Notes under the pieces: model-generated
Database searches by the model: none
What the model saw: the letters and a program-made list of their open reading frames with translations, nothing else
What the model was told of the DNA's origin: nothing
NCBI GenBank assembly: GCA_900660155.1
Contig: CABFPE010000723.1
Span: 34,846-98,845 of the forward strand
Length of the DNA: 64,000 bases
Direction: 5' to 3'
Source of the DNA: Hofstenia miamia
Taxonomy: Eukaryota > Xenacoelomorpha > Acoela > Hofsteniidae
Position numbers and translations under genes: made by a program
Shown: positions 1 through 12,033 of the stretch, in pieces
Position numbering within the stretch: the stretch's first letter is position 1
How the letters are laid out: the number at the start of each line of letters is the position of its first letter

Positions 1-1502
1 CATGGTGAATTGAATATCTTTAAGATGACTATTGTAATGAATTTTGTGGAAACATTCTGAAAAAACAGTTCGTTTATGGGATAGAATCACTGAAAGAGTG
101 TGACTAGAACCTATTTACACGATGGTCTCTGGCCTGCTGTGACACATAAGGTACAGGAAATAGTTGATCATGGAGAAGCCATATTAACCCCAACAAGTTT
201 TTTTATTTCAGCCAAAGATTGTTATATTCTTATATGAAGAGCAAAATATTCCTGAGTATCATTGACTCAGTGGAAGAAAATGAAGCTTTTAAAAACCAAT
301 GGCTCGATTTAGTGATGGCTGTAGCTGGCCTATCGTCAATGAAGTAATTTTTATCCTCATTATGACGTTGTTGAATTAACTTCTAATATAAGCCAGCAAT
401 TATAAGCGATAACATTGAGAAATATAATGTTTCAGAACTGGTTTATTAATGAAGAGATTTTAAAACCAAAACTAGTATTTTAATTATATAATAAAAAAAG
501 TCTTTTTCGTTGCCTTGTTGATAATATTTGCAAAGTAAAGTACTGGGAAATCTCAGCATGTCATTTAGATGTTTCCATTACTTATTAATTTTAGAAAAGA
601 AGCACTGTATAATGAATATATTTAGTACTGATTAATTTGCTTGCTATAGTAAGTTTTTGCAGCAAAAAATAAATATAGATCTTTGTGCAAATTGCAGAAT
701 ATTTAAAAATGCTTATATTTTTTTCAATGTATAAAGCATGTGTGTACGTTTCATCAATTATATATATTGTAGAATATTCTTTTCTAGGGACTTCCACATT
801 TTAACATTCTAACCGAACAAACAACAAATGAGTAATAAATTGCCATTTTCTTCTTACTTGCAGTTTAGTGAGGTAATTTGGAACCAATTGTATACTCCAA
901 CAACAACCCCCCAGAACCCAGAGAAGAAATATCATTGTAATTCTTCTGATAGTTGGGATGGCCTCCGGCCGGCGCAGAACTAAGAAAACCAAATCCCGAC
1001 GCTCAGCTCATCGAAAGTCGAAAGGTCACAATGGCTTGTTATCATACATGTAAACAAAAACCTTACTCCTCTAAACCTATGTTATTCCTTAGGGTACAGA
1101 AGGGGTTACTGGCATTCAGTTATGGCCACCAGTAGTGTTGCTGTACCTGAAGGGATGTCCTATATTTAGCTAAGGTAGATGTTAATAATTAATATAAAAT
1201 AATTAGAAAAAACCATATAAGATAACCAGAAAAGTAAGGGCCAATTTGAGAAAATTTATTATTATTAAAATGTTAGTAAAGTGTGGTTTGGGAAATATGT
1301 AATTAAAAACAATACAACTGATCATTGGGAAATAAAAACTTAAATTAAGAATTCTGACAGTATCAGAAATCACACTTACAAAAAAGGTAAATATTTACAG
1401 CTAACAAAAAGTGCTGAGCAGACGATCAGTCATCAATTTAACAATTCAAATTAAATAAAGCAAAGCACTAATGGATGACTAGAAAGTCAGCGACAAATAA
1501 AA
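1..1502 (-). repeat. Block U, left arm copy 1
   Basis: Reverse complement of about 35,690-37,192. It contains the signal-peptide-like exon candidate at 858-935 and a locally C+G-rich patch at about 955-1,020 that stands out against the AT-rich surroundings. It is nearly identical to the right-arm copy apart from a cluster of substitutions in the candidate exon. Confidence 0.85.
858..935 (-). CDS. Candidate first exon encoding a signal peptide (left copy 1)
   Basis: A 26-codon open segment starts with ATG and runs to a strong donor-like CAA|GTAAGA. The translation has a very short N-terminus and then an Ile-Phe-Leu-Leu-Trp-Val-Leu hydrophobic core followed by Cys-Cys-Trp, typical of a signal peptide. 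The donor leaves the frame in phase 0, which cannot join directly to the phase-1 acceptors of exons A and B, so an intermediate exon or another start would be needed. Compared with the right-arm copy it has four amino-acid replacements (Cys to Gly, Arg to Asn, Phe to Leu, Ala to Thr), while flanking bases are almost unchanged. No transcript evidence; exon status is inferred. Confidence 0.4.
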
Positions 1503-1597
1503 AATAAGCATATAGCACACGGATTGTAAAATTGCACCGAAATCTCTCATATTGACCACCAATAATACAAATTAGTTATAATACTTGAGATTATGCT

Positions 1598-1631
<34 letters not shown>

Positions 1632-1938
1632 CATTATCAGGGTTAGCATAACCATAGAGTAAACCAAGTTATAGCATTCTGAAAAACTAGTATCTACTAT
1701 TGAGTAGACAAAGAAATTCCATTCACCGTAATTTAGAGCATAGTTTGCATGAAAAAACAATATTAGCATTTTCAGTGATCGAGAATACATAGCATCTAAT
1801 TATGAAAAGACATAACTGTGTGAAAGTGGAGGTAATATAATTTACATAGCAATTAGTGCCGGAGTGATGCAAGAAATCCATCATCAAATTAACAAAACAA
1901 ATACTACTGGAATACCTAAACCCTTGATTAGAATGAGC

Positions 1939-1996
1939 TTGTGCAGTGGGGATATAGCCCCAAGAACGACCTGCGGGGAAATATTCTACTGCACAA
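1939..1996. other. Conserved hairpin, left copy 1
   Basis: A perfect 9-bp stem (TTGTGCAGT paired with ACTGCACAA) closes a 40-base loop containing CCCC/GGGG runs. The same 58-base element is at 8,580-8,637, 35,195-35,252 and 41,962-42,019. The function is unknown. Confidence 0.6.
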
Positions 1997-2189
1997 CCTC
2001 CCTTAACTCTGTAACAAATTTAGCTATTCGGATCATCTGAGTAACTAATGGGATGAAAAATAATACGTTTTAATCAAGCAAAAACTTCTTATTAGCTGAT
2101 CACGAGTAATATTGCCCTATTTATATTAAACAATTTAAAAATAATAAAACTAAATATATCAATCTGCAAATCACAGAACTAAAAAAGTG

Positions 2190-2205
2190 TTTATATATGA
2201 CGTCA
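2190..2205 (-). promoter_or_regulatory. CRE-like site directly abutting a TATA box
   Basis: On the minus strand a perfect TGACGTCA (CREB/ATF consensus) is followed with no gap by TATATAAA. It is conserved in all four V blocks. The predicted start would be about 25-35 bases downstream, just ahead of the hairpin. Promoter activity is inferred. Confidence 0.4.
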
Positions 2206-2329
2206 ACGTCAGCATGGCTGAATTCAAAATGTGGGCAAATTTCAGCTTCTTGTAGATGCCTAGTGGTGATGATGGCAGCGTGACGGAAATAAAATGATAA
2301 GATGAAGGTAATTGGCTTCTATATAGCTG

Positions 2330-2334
<5 letters not shown>

Positions 2335-2389
<55 letters not shown>
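2335..2389. repeat. (TA)n microsatellite at the W/V junction
   Basis: About 55 bases of pure TA dinucleotide. The equivalent tracts at 41,589-41,634 and 61,989-62,026 mark the point where the copies stop matching one another. Confidence 0.95.
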
Positions 2390-2392
<3 letters not shown>

Positions 2393-2719
2393 CCTAATAT
2401 TACTAAAATTTTTTTTTCTATTTTCAAATGCATACCATTTATATTTTTTGCTAATGCTATAAGATACTCAAATATGTAATTTTGTCTTCATAGCGTAATT
2501 GCAACAAGTGTCGACCGAGCTTCAAAGTTTAGTAAAAAACGTTATTTCGTCTTGATATTTCAGTCTGCTATAATATCACTATAAATGTTATATAATCACT
2601 ACAAATTTTATAAAATATTTGAATAAAAGTAAAAAATCAATTAGATCCCATGTTTAACATTTAGGGTTCCAATCCCATTTTAGTACCAAGTAAGGGAAAT
2701 TTCAATTTACTGGGTTTTT

Positions 2720-3975
2720 TAACATCTGGATACAATTTTCTATGTTCCTGTACACAGCACTGCAAGAACTGTTTTTTTCCTCTTCAGCCGTAAAAAGCCC
2801 GTTAAGATTTGCTTAATTTAAAGGCCAATTCAGCTGTATCATTTACAACTCTCAAATAACTAAATAATTTTCTTTTAGCTTCCAGAAATGCAGCGTGTAT
2901 TGCTCCAAGAAAGTATATCTTCCTTTAGAAAACAGTCTGCAATCATCAAGTGTTTTATCTGAAGAAAAAATAAGAATATATATATATATATATATATATC
3001 AATAGCAATATACAAATGTCACACAAAGTAAATTTAACTTATTAAACGGCTTTTAAGTCCTCTTCTTTCCCAATGGATCATAGCGCTTGCTAGAATCTGA
3101 GATTTTGTGCTTGTTGAAGTTGGCTATCATTTTCTATTGAGTTTAGTTGCCAACTTCATCATCAAATAGTGATAGCATTACTGTCTCATTCACATAAGTA
3201 CCACAAATAATGGCTAAACTTTTTCATACTCTTTTAACATCTTCAAAAGTTCAAATCTTGGTTAGGTGCTTTAGTCACAACTTTGCATTTAAGCCACGAT
3301 AAACAAGCAAACATCTTGTGGAGACATTTTGTCTTTTCAGTTAATTTGCATTGTGACTGAAATAAACATATTTTTTAAAGAATAGATTGCTCTCACGATC
3401 CAGTGTGCTTGATGCATAGTTCCAAGGGCCTTTGTCTTAGTTTTCCCTCTATGTCTTATCCCAAAAATAATACACACAGTTCTACCTATTCGTGGTATTA
3501 TTCTCTTACAAAACCTTGGTCTAATTCTGTCCCAGCAATACGTCCTTTAACGAAATTTAAAGATGATTCAATATATACTAGAATCGATGCTTTTCCTATT
3601 TTCTCTGAAGTTTTTGAGCATCGTAGTATCTGGGCTACTAGTAATTTGCTTAATCTTGCATTCAAAGACAGCTTTTAGGACCAATTCATAAACATGATGA
3701 TGACAGGCGAAAAGCAGCAATTCTCCGAATGACCTGGCAGTCTTTGTTTCATTAAAAATAATTTATCTTTGTCTATTTTCATTCTCTCCAAAGCATCAGC
3801 ATGTGCAATATCAATTTCAAAATTTTTTTCTCGGTTCCTGAACATTACCTGAGTTTTCTGACAATTTTTTCAACTCTGTCCAAACATCATATAGATTAAC
3901 AAGTTTCTTAATGCAGTTAGGAAATGCCCTTGTAGGAATTGTTGTTTTTTCCTAATATATGATACACTCCCTAAT
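2720..3975 (-). pseudogene. Degenerate repeat-encoded protein (left copy)
   Basis: The minus strand carries broken reading frames homologous to 40,000-41,270 on the plus strand, described there. Frame is lost many times and no intact copy exists in the window. Its downstream end (about 2,640-2,720) has drifted from the other two copies, while the middle stays nearly identical. Confidence 0.5.
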
Positions 3976-4349
3976 CACAAGATTTGCACTTTCACTAACA
4001 GTCAGTTTAAAATAAAACTAATAGAACTTGTCGATTAGAGGGTAATTTTGCACCATATATTTGATAGCTAGGCGATCCAATTAGGGAAATATTTATGTTG
4101 ATCACTCGGTAATTTCACTGACATGTTAACGCACTAATCAATGGAGCACTAATAATCTAAAAAACACGTATGAATTGACAAATTGAACATGTACTTATAA
4201 GTCACAGAACAGAAAATACACAAAAGTGTGGAAAAGTTTAAATAGCAAGTCAAATTAATATTTATTTCTAAACAATATAATGCTCATACGAAACTTTAAG
4301 GAAGGTATGCGTAAAAAATTATCGAACTTGAAATATAAGGGAACCCTAA

Positions 4350-4371
4350 TATATATATATATATATATATC
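4350..4371. repeat. (TA)n microsatellite inside block W
   Basis: A pure TA tract of about 22 bases. It matches 39,605-39,629 and 60,005-60,026, with differing repeat numbers in the three copies. Confidence 0.9.
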
Positions 4372-5269
4372 AAGGACATACTAATTTACAAAGACGGGAA
4401 ATCAAAACAATCAGTGGCCAAATAATGAGTTGGCTGATATCATTTCCTCAATTTATATAATAATAATTTTATACATTCATATATTTTCATTGAAAATTGT
4501 GCAACATTATTTACATATTTTCAACCAAATATTGTTGTTTTTTGATTAAAAGTTTCAAAGTAAACAATTATTCATGGAGCTATGCACGTAATTTAATCAC
4601 TTGGTAAGCGTTATTCATCATTACCAGTCACTTTAATGGGTAGGAAATGCTGTTAGAAATTGCAAATCAAACTGTGATTCACAAAATGAAACAAAAATTG
4701 TGTATGGATTTTAATCTAATGTTCACAAAAGAAGGCAATGGTTAAATGCTTTGCCCAACATTTTGCCTAAATCGCCTATAAGAAATATGGGAGTTTGTGA
4801 ACTTCATTGGCCACGTAACTCTAAATTTTCAAAAATAAAAGGAAATTTAATGCCAGTAGAACCTTCATTTCTTTTTAATGTGCGAGAGTCTTTTATTTGA
4901 CAAACTAATACTGTACCACAATAATTTCTCGCATGTACAAGGGCCATGTATTTATTTATATTTAGGGTTATTTATAAGCAAGATCTATAAGAGGCAAAAG
5001 CAGCACGGTTGTGAAATTCCATTTATCATTCATCATAACAATACTGCATTCACTGAGCTACTTTCTTTTTGAGTCACAAGCCATTGCATAGCATTGGAGA
5101 TCGCTGCTGGTTACAATTTCCTTCTTGATTGCATGGATCTGCTTCAGGTTCTGACCCTAATGATATCTTCTGTTCCTAAAAATGTTGTAATAAAGTTAAT
5201 ACATAAGATATAGTTAATTAATTGAGGAGTAAGAGATAGTTGGAATCTACTACTCAGTAGGAAATCCTG

Positions 5270-6065
5270 TTTGTACTCTACAAATAGTGATAGCAAAAGC
5301 TATTACAGTCAATCCTAAGCAGTGTGTTGATTCTACACTACCACTCCAGATAACTGCAAAGTTATCAGACACATAAATAATGTGCAAGTGCAGTAATTGA
5401 CAAATTAAAAGACATCTTCTCACAACAAGGAATTCCACATGAAATTGTTGCAGACAACAATCCCTTTGGTTCTGCTGAATGTAGGAGCTTTGCACATGGT
5501 CTAGATATCTTTGTATCATGCAGTAGTACTTGCTATCCACAATCCAATGGAATAGCTGAGACATGAGATAAGACATTAAAAAGATTTTCAAGCAAAATCG
5601 TTGCTATTTAATAGCATTGTTGGACTACAACAACATGCCTATGTTCAAATGTACTTATGAGTCAGAGTGCACTCATACCAAAAGTAGCTTCTCAAACTTA
5701 ATTTAAAAGAACTGAAAGAAAATATAGATTATCACAAGAAAAGTCTTACAATTGACAAACACATAAATTACAAGAACTAGATCCAGGAGCAAGTTTACAT
5801 GTTGTATCATTAGGCAATGCAATTGGAACAATAATTGGGAACTTTCAAAGCATGCCACCTATTTTATTGACTTTGATGATATACCTCCACAAACTGAAGA
5901 CCTTCTTACAGTAGAAAGAGAAAGTAACTGTAAAAAGAAGGGATTGAGGATGAAGCTCAAGAATATGCCAGTCCAAGCAGTGAATATAGGAGAGGACGAC
6001 CCAATCATATAAGAAAACCACGTCAGTTTTTTGGATGCACTATTGATTCTTGCCAAAGATTCACT
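5270..6065 (+). pseudogene. Ty3/gypsy integrase core fragment (left copy)
   Basis: Plus-strand frames read like a retroelement integrase core. There is an 'iF..qGIP.eivaDN' segment near 5,415-5,465, which carries the second catalytic Asp, then a 'yPQSNGiAE' segment near 5,535-5,560, which carries the catalytic Glu. The 'ALLDYnnmP' region follows near 5,615-5,640 and a C-terminal segment near 5,770-5,830. Stops and frameshifts interrupt it, including one directly after the catalytic Glu. The copies at 37.92-38.73 and 58.32-59.13 kb are on the opposite strand because the unit is inverted. No LTRs or protease are attached. Confidence 0.7.
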
Positions 6066-6093
6066 TGACTAAAAAGTTGAATGGAAAGATGTT

Positions 6094-6790
6094 TTATTGA
6101 TAGTAATAATCATTAAAGATTACATTTTCCCTGTAACTTGCAACAAATACTTTGTGTTCATGCATAAATCTTTCTGATCCTAGATATCCATTAATATGCT
6201 CCTTCATTCTTGTTACCAAATGTTGCTTTGATTCCCTGAAGTATGACTTTTTACAATCACCACCTTTATAATTGTAGACATCAGAGGAAACTGAATTCTT
6301 TGGAATAGGATCTTTATTTTGGAACAAATCTTTAGTTTTATAAGATGTAAATATAGGAATGATTTTGTCAATTTTAAATTTATATTGATTGTTTTTATTT
6401 TCTTTAAACTTTTAATTTGGTTACATATATAAGGAAGCTTTAAATATACATTGATCTTGGTTTCATCAAGTTTTTCTTCATTGTTATTGCAAAATAAAGT
6501 GCTTGATTTTTTTGGACAATTTGTGCAGATAACCTTTATCATCAAGCATTTTAAAAACTTTGTTGATGATATCTGTAAAGTGTTTGTAATTTGAGGATGT
6601 AAATTTAGCTCTATTAAGCAAAGCTTTGATTGTATTTATTTTGTATGCTTTGTTACAATTTGAATGCCAATGCATGTATAATAGAGAATTTTTCTTTTTT
6701 TGTACCAACTAGTTTCATCTTTCTTAGTAAAATTGTGTATGCACACATCTAGAAAATTCATTTGTTGTTTGCTTGACATTACATGATGAA
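6094..6790 (-). pseudogene. Penelope-like element 3' fragment (left copy)
   Basis: The minus strand encodes the end of a reverse transcriptase (an 'NFLDV' motif near 6,750) followed by a C-terminal segment. That segment has a Val-Tyr...Asp-Cys-Lys-Lys-Ser-Tyr pattern, then Thr-Arg-Met-Lys-Glu-His, resembling the degenerate GIY-YIG endonuclease of Penelope-like elements. The endonuclease part (6,094-6,327) is identical in protein to the right-arm copy, while the RT-tail part (6,484-6,708) differs at about 14 of 74 residues. It is too short and broken to be active. Confidence 0.6.
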
Positions 6791-8140
6791 TTGAATATAT
6801 TTAAGATGACTATTGTAATGGATTTTGAAAGAGTGTGACTAGAATTTATTTGCATGATGGTCTCTGGACTGCAGTGACACATAAGGTACCGGAAATAGTT
6901 GATCATGAAGAAGCCACATCAACCCCAACAAGTTTATTTATTTCAGCCAAAGATTGTTATATTCTTATATGAAGAGCAAAATATTCCTGAGTATCATTGA
7001 CTAAGTGGAAGAAATTGAAGCTTTTAAAAACCAATGGCTTGACTTAGTGATGGTTGGAACTGACCTATCATCAATGAAGTAATTTTATCCTCATTATGAC
7101 ACTGTTGAAAAAACTGAATTAAATTCTAATCTTTCTAATGAAGAGATGCTTAGACCAAAACTAGTTTTTTAATTATATAATGAAAACAGTCTTTTTGGTT
7201 GCCTTGTTGATATTATTTGTCAAGTAAAGCCCTGGGAAATCTCAGAATGTCCTTTACATGTTTCCATTACTTATTAATTTTAAAAAAGATGCACTTTATA
7301 GTGAATATTTTTAGTATTGATTAATTTGCTTGCCATAGTAAGTTTTGCAGCAAAAAATAAATATAGATCTTTGTGCAAATTGCAGAAAATTTGAAAATGC
7401 TTATATTTTTTTTAATGTATAAAACATGTGTGTTCATTTCATTAATTATATATATTGTAGTATGTTCTCTTCTAGGGGCTTCCTTCCACATTTTAACATT
7501 CTAACCAAATAAACAACAAATGAGTAAAAAATTGCCATTTTCTTCTTACTTGCAGTTTAGTGAAGTAATGTGGAACAAATTTTATACTTGAACAACAACT
7601 CAGAGAAGAAAGATCATTCTAATTCTTCTGATAGTTGAGATCGCCTCCACCCTGCGCAGAACTAAAAAACCAAATCCCTACACTCAGCACATCAAAAGTT
7701 GAAAGGCCACACTGGCTTGTTATCATCCATGTAAACAAAAACCTTACTCCCCTAAACCTATGTTATCCCTTAGGGTACAGAAGGGGTTACTGGCATTCAG
7801 TTATGGCCATCAGTAGTGTCAATAATTAATATAAAATAATAAGAAAAAACCATATAAGATAACAAGAAAATTAAAGGCCAATTTGAGAAAATTTATTATG
7901 CCTAAAATGTTAGTAAAATGCGTTTTGGGAAATATGTAATTAAAAACAATTCAACTGGTCATTGGAAATCAAAATTTAAATTAAGAATTCTGACAGTACA
8001 AGAAATCACACTCGAAAAATAGGTAAATATTTACAGCTAACAAAAAGTGCTGAGCCAATGATCAGTAATCAATTTAACAATTCAAATTAAATAAAGCCAG
8101 CAACCAATCAAAAATAAGCAGAAAATACTTGAGATTATGC
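6784..8140 (-). repeat. Block U', diverged second copy of block U in the left arm
   Basis: Homologous to 1-1,502 but with many substitutions and indels; for example about 30 bases are missing near 6,825 and 18 near 7,590. It therefore separated earlier than the near-identical U copies. It sits between block V (8.15-8.98 kb) and block W, so V-U pairs flank W on both sides in this arm. Confidence 0.8.
7550..7617 (-). pseudogene. Broken copy of the signal-peptide-like exon
   Basis: Counterpart of 858-935 in the diverged U' block. The ATG and the donor-like CAA|GTAAG remain, but the segment is 68 bases instead of 78, so the frame is shifted and the hydrophobic core is shortened. Confidence 0.45.
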
Positions 8141-8579
8141 TACAATATATATATAGCACACGGATTGTAAAATTGCACCGAAATCTCTCATATTGACCAC
8201 CAATAATACAAATTAGTTATAATACTTGAGATTATGCTACAATATATATATATATATATATATATATTCTAGCATTATCAGGGTTAGCATAACCATAGAG
8301 TAAACCAAGTTATAGCATTCTGAAAAACTAGTATCTACTATTGAGTAGACAAAGAAATTCCATTCACCGTAATTTAGAGCATAGTTTGCATGAAAAAACA
8401 ATATTAGCATTTTCAGTGATCGAGAATACATAGCATCTAATTATGAAAAGACATAACTGTGTGAAAGTGGAGGTAATATAATTTACATAGCAATTAGTGC
8501 CGGAGTGATGCAAGAAATCCATCATCAAATTAACAAAACAAATACTACTGGAATACCTAAACCCTTGATTAGAATGAGC

Positions 8580-8637
8580 TTGTGCAGTGGGGATATAGCC
8601 CCAAGAACGACCTGCGGGGAAATATTCTACTGCACAA
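8580..8637. other. Conserved hairpin, left copy 2
   Basis: Same 9-bp stem and 40-base loop as at 1,939-1,996, with no change in the stem. Confidence 0.6.
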
Positions 8638-8830
8638 CCTCCCTTAACTCTGTAACAAATTTAGCTATTCGGATCATCTGAGTAACTAATGGGATGAAAA
8701 ATAATACGTTTTAATCAAGCAAAAACTTCTTATTAGCTGATCACGAGTAATATTGCCCTATTTATATTAAACAATTTAAAAATAATAAAACTAAATATAT
8801 CAATCTGCAAATCACAGAACTAAAAAAGTG

Positions 8831-8846
8831 TTTATATATGACGTCA
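8831..8846 (-). promoter_or_regulatory. CRE-like site directly abutting a TATA box
   Basis: On the minus strand TGACGTCA is followed immediately by TATATAAA, as in the other V blocks. Promoter activity is inferred. Confidence 0.4.
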
Positions 8847-8970
8847 ACGTCAGCATGGCTGAATTCAAAATGTGGGCAAATTTCAGCTTCTTGTAGATGC
8901 CTAGTGGTGATGATGGCAGCGTGACGGAAATAAAATGATAAGATGAAGGTAATTGGCTTCTATATAGCTG

Positions 8971-8976
<6 letters not shown>

Positions 8977-9035
<59 letters not shown>
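8977..9035. repeat. (TA)n microsatellite
   Basis: About 59 bases of pure TA. The counterpart is 34,796-34,855. Repeating Ile-Tyr frames across these tracts are not proteins. Confidence 0.95.
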
Positions 9036-9039
<4 letters not shown>

Positions 9040-10202
9040 TTCTAGAACAAGAATAAGTTTTTGCATAAGTCTTAAACATTGGATTAGCAGGACTAACCCT
9101 ATTGATGTGTCCATACAAAAGCCTTTCAATATTTGCTTTGAGGCTTGGATAAAATTTCTTTGGTATGTGAAATTAACAATAGTAGAAATAAACTAAAGAA
9201 AACATTTAGGAGGTTAACTAAGTAAAATTCAATAAATTGTTACTTTTATGCAAAATTTATTAAAATTATAATATTCAAAAGCAATTGCTTAACATGAAAT
9301 CAAGTGTAACAAAAATTATAATGCTAAAAACTGAAATAAAGCTTGACAAAATGATTTAACCAGAGGCAAAGTTGTCAAATTATAAAAAGAATGTATTTCA
9401 AAGCCTTTTAAGGAAGCCAAATGTCACAACTAGCCCATATTCACAAAGCTTTTTTAAAAGGCCCAAGCAGTTTGCCCATAAAATAAAAACATTCCTCTTC
9501 AAAAATGGTCTGTGTGACAACTTCTTAGCTGCTTCTGCCTGAAGTATCCTTAACATATTGCAGTTGCTTTGTTTCATTTTTTAACTGCCACTTTTTAGTA
9601 ATTATAGATCTCGGTTTTTGACTGGATGTTATTTAACCACAATTTTTATTAATGCATAACTACTGGTAATTCTCTGGCAAATTGAAAGATATTTGGTTGA
9701 GAAAAAATGTCATCTCAAAATAATGGACACGAAAAATAACATAATTTCGTATTTTAATAAAAATTGTATACAAAATAGCAATTCTCTAGGAATTTGACTT
9801 TCTATTGGCATATTTTCAGAAGCATAACACAGGCATTGTAAATAAAAAGTGCTAGATATTCCAATGCACATACACAATCCCACCTTAGTCACCTAACACA
9901 TATTAAATTGACTCTGCAAGAATCTATCAAATAGAGATGTGATTAATTTCAAATGGTTCAATGAAAATAGTAATAAACTTTTCTAGATGATTCTGTTTTG
10001 CCAAGATTTACTTCATATTATTACACATTATTTAACTAAAACATTGAAACTGATTCAAAGCATTCTAGTAACAATGGCTCAATAAAAAATTAAGCAAAAT
10101 TAATATTTTATGTAATTACTTTGCATGAAAAATATATATTTAAATACCAAATTGCATTCATTAAATGCAGAAAGTTGTGTAAGATAATTACATAATGCCT
10201 AC
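9036..10202 (-). other. Intron-like sequence downstream of exon A (left copy)
   Basis: AT-rich DNA that aligns with 33,621-34,795 with scattered indels. A frame at about 9,036-9,110 (minus strand) keeps recognisable similarity between the copies and 54,304-54,430, but I do not recognise it. No splice sites could be assigned with confidence. Confidence 0.5.
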
Positions 10203-10694
10203 CTCCATGAACTCTTATGCTCACACGATCAGCTAAGGGAAGAGGTTGACCATTACTTATCTCCTTGAAGAATATAAAACTTGAGAAAGGGCAAAATTGA
10301 TTGGGAGGAATTAATTCATCATTAATTTTTAAGATATCAACATTTGTAAATCGTAAATCGCAGCTGTCTTTTGAAATTAATCCAAGATTGCTGTAAACTT
10401 GAGGATGAACAGTTGGTGTAGAACTATCATACACATATTCAGTAAATTCAATGTTTCCACTGGTTCTTTTTACTCTTATATAGAATGAAGATTCGGTTGT
10501 CCAGATGCTGCAGGAATCAACTTTAATGTAGATCTTACTGAAACCATTATCATCAAAATCAAGGACACTGAGTAAATCAACTTTTATATTACATGGTACT
10601 CTAATAGTAGCTCCATACAAAGTATAGTTGGATAGGGTTTCTATTTGCAGAGGATTATTGCAGGATATTTCAGAAAAATATATCAACATCCAAC
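10203..10694 (-). CDS. Exon A of a secreted/surface protein family (left copy, intact)
   Basis: A single exon of 492 bases (164 codons), bounded by a ...ACATTTAG acceptor at 10,695-10,696 and a GGAG|GTAGGC donor ending at 10,203. Both junctions split a codon after its first base (phase 1-1), the arrangement usual for modular extracellular domains. The encoded domain has no membrane segment and five cysteines, in Ser-Cys-Asn-Asn, Pro-Cys-Asn, Asp-Ser-Cys-Ser, Asp-Ser-Cys-Asp and Phe-Cys-Pro contexts. I do not recognise the fold; a diverged Ig-like or other disulphide-bonded extracellular module is possible. The last 25 or so codons are identical to the right copy, while the rest carries about 21 replaced residues against about 8 silent changes. 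A first exon and a transmembrane exon are not identified. Confidence 0.7.
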
Positions 10695-11180
10695 CTAAAT
10701 GTATATAAATATATTATATTCTCAGAATAGAAATATACTATGTTGAATCATTAATGACACTTTTAACAAAAATCCAAAATTGAAAATTATTGACCAAATA
10801 AACATAAATTTACACACACTTTCTAAGAACTATGCGCATTTGCAAAGACTTAACAGCAGTGTTTTAAGGAGAATTAATGTTTAGCAAGCAATTTTTTTGA
10901 ATATTGAAAAATGGACACTCATGAAAATGTTTAAAATTTAATGGTAACATTATTAATTTAATTGATAGAACAATAAATTTTTTGCAATAATATGTTATAT
11001 TATAAGTTACTCTTGAGAAAATCCATGTACCTGCTCACACTGTGTGCATTTCGAGCTCATATCAATTTATTGAAAAATTCTATATATTGTCATCTAATCA
11101 ATTATCAGATTAAAAATATTGCGGGTGTAATTAAAGGATAAATTAGTGAGCTAATACATGTCAACAAATATATTAATCAT
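10695..11180. other. Upstream intron/flank of exon A (left copy)
   Basis: AT-rich sequence without coding signal. About 11,030-11,180 matches 32,645-32,810 in inverse orientation. Most of 10,720-11,030 has no counterpart in the right arm. Confidence 0.5.
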
Positions 11181-11404
11181 ATATACAGTTCAATCATTGA
11201 TAATATCTTTCAGTAAAGGTGACCAGTGGCTTACTGGGAAATGACGTTCTGGAACTACATGCTGGAAATGCATTAGAGTTTGAATCAATTGAAAGCACAT
11301 ATGTCTCAAAATGATTTTAAGCCTCCGAATTTTTTCCAAACACGCCTGTAAATGTAATAATGAACTGTCATCAACTACTGTGAACAGTATCATTTATCTG
11401 ATTG

Positions 11405-12033
11405 AGCAGCAGCTGTAGTTACTAATAGTGTTTTAGTGGATGCTGGATTGGTCACTGATGATGACAAAAGTTCGATTATTGATTGTAGCAATTTATGATG
11501 AGAACAAGAAAGATGAATTAAAGAAATACAAGAAGAGCATCAACATTTAATCATGGTAAGTGTTAGTATTTTGATTGTTGCAAAGATGCCATACTGATGG
11601 TAGCAAAAGTCCTAAATGATAAGCTTTATATTTATGTTCAACTCAAAGGACATTATAGTGCAGTCAGAGAATCAGGAAGTTATTACCTCTCAAATTTTTC
11701 TCCTGAAGATGACAACAGCAGAACAGTTGTGAAAAATCTATTTCATTCTTTATGTGGGAACAGAAGTAGAAAACAAACTATCTATTCTTGGTTTTGAAGA
11801 CACAGCTTCAATTACTGGAAAAGACAAAAGATGTCTTTGATCATTAGAAGAGCTAATGAAAAAAAATGTTCAATGTATTTTGACTCTTCTACGTACCAAT
11901 GAGCTCCCATTGTTTGATGTGCTTTGCATGTCTTGACTGTTCTTCAAATTGACCAGTTACACTTTGTGGCATAATTGGTATGAAAAGACGAAAATATAGA
12001 AAAGCAAAGACTCACAACAATGCTAAGGTGCAC
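11405..12033 (+). pseudogene. Degenerate member of a repetitive invertebrate protein family
   Basis: Broken plus-strand frames carry, in order, a 'VVTNsVLVDAGLvtdDD' segment (about 11,416-11,470), a 'Gs.YLsnfsPe' segment (about 11,670-11,715), a 'VGTeVN.' segment near 11,755, a 'LLrTNELPL' segment (about 11,882-11,910) and a 'CGIIGm' segment near 11,968. From memory this order matches a high-copy uncharacterised protein family of arthropod and cnidarian genomes; I cannot give it a name. The copy is cut off after the last motif. It lies in the part of the left arm that the right arm lacks. Function unknown; probably transposon-encoded. Confidence 0.45.

Larger units (their letters stand above)
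1503..2334 (-). repeat. Block V, left arm copy 1
   Basis: Reverse complement of about 34,856-35,690. It carries the CRE/TATA promoter-like pair at 2,190-2,205, the strong hairpin at 1,939-1,996 and a (TA)n tract near 1,600. Block V lies on the downstream side of the larger (TA)n tract, in the unit's own orientation. Confidence 0.82.
8150..8976 (-). repeat. Block V, left arm copy 2
   Basis: Nearly identical to 1,503-2,334 and the inverse of 34,856-35,690. It carries the CRE/TATA pair (8,831-8,846) and the hairpin (8,580-8,637). At its edge, a 27-base piece ending in ATATATATA occurs at both 8,128-8,154 and 8,226-8,250, a local duplication of about 100 bases. Confidence 0.82.

Noticed and set aside
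1939-1996. U4 snRNA-like start of the hairpin (AGCTTGTGCAGTGG on the plus strand)
   Set aside because: Only about the first 20 bases resemble the 5' end of U4; the 5' stem-loop, Sm site and the rest do not follow.
3403-3678. 91-codon frame, also at 40,298-40,573 and 60,695-60,970 on the other strand
   Set aside because: It is antisense to the degenerate repeat-encoded protein, and the DNA itself is conserved only because of recent duplication.
5250-5591. 113-codon frame, also at 38,386-38,727 and 58,785-59,126
   Set aside because: Antisense to the integrase remnant, whose motifs are on the opposite strand.
8812-9129. 105-codon frame with a long Ile-Tyr repeat (also 34,627-35,020)
   Set aside because: It is produced by reading through the (TA)n tract; no protein-like features on either side.
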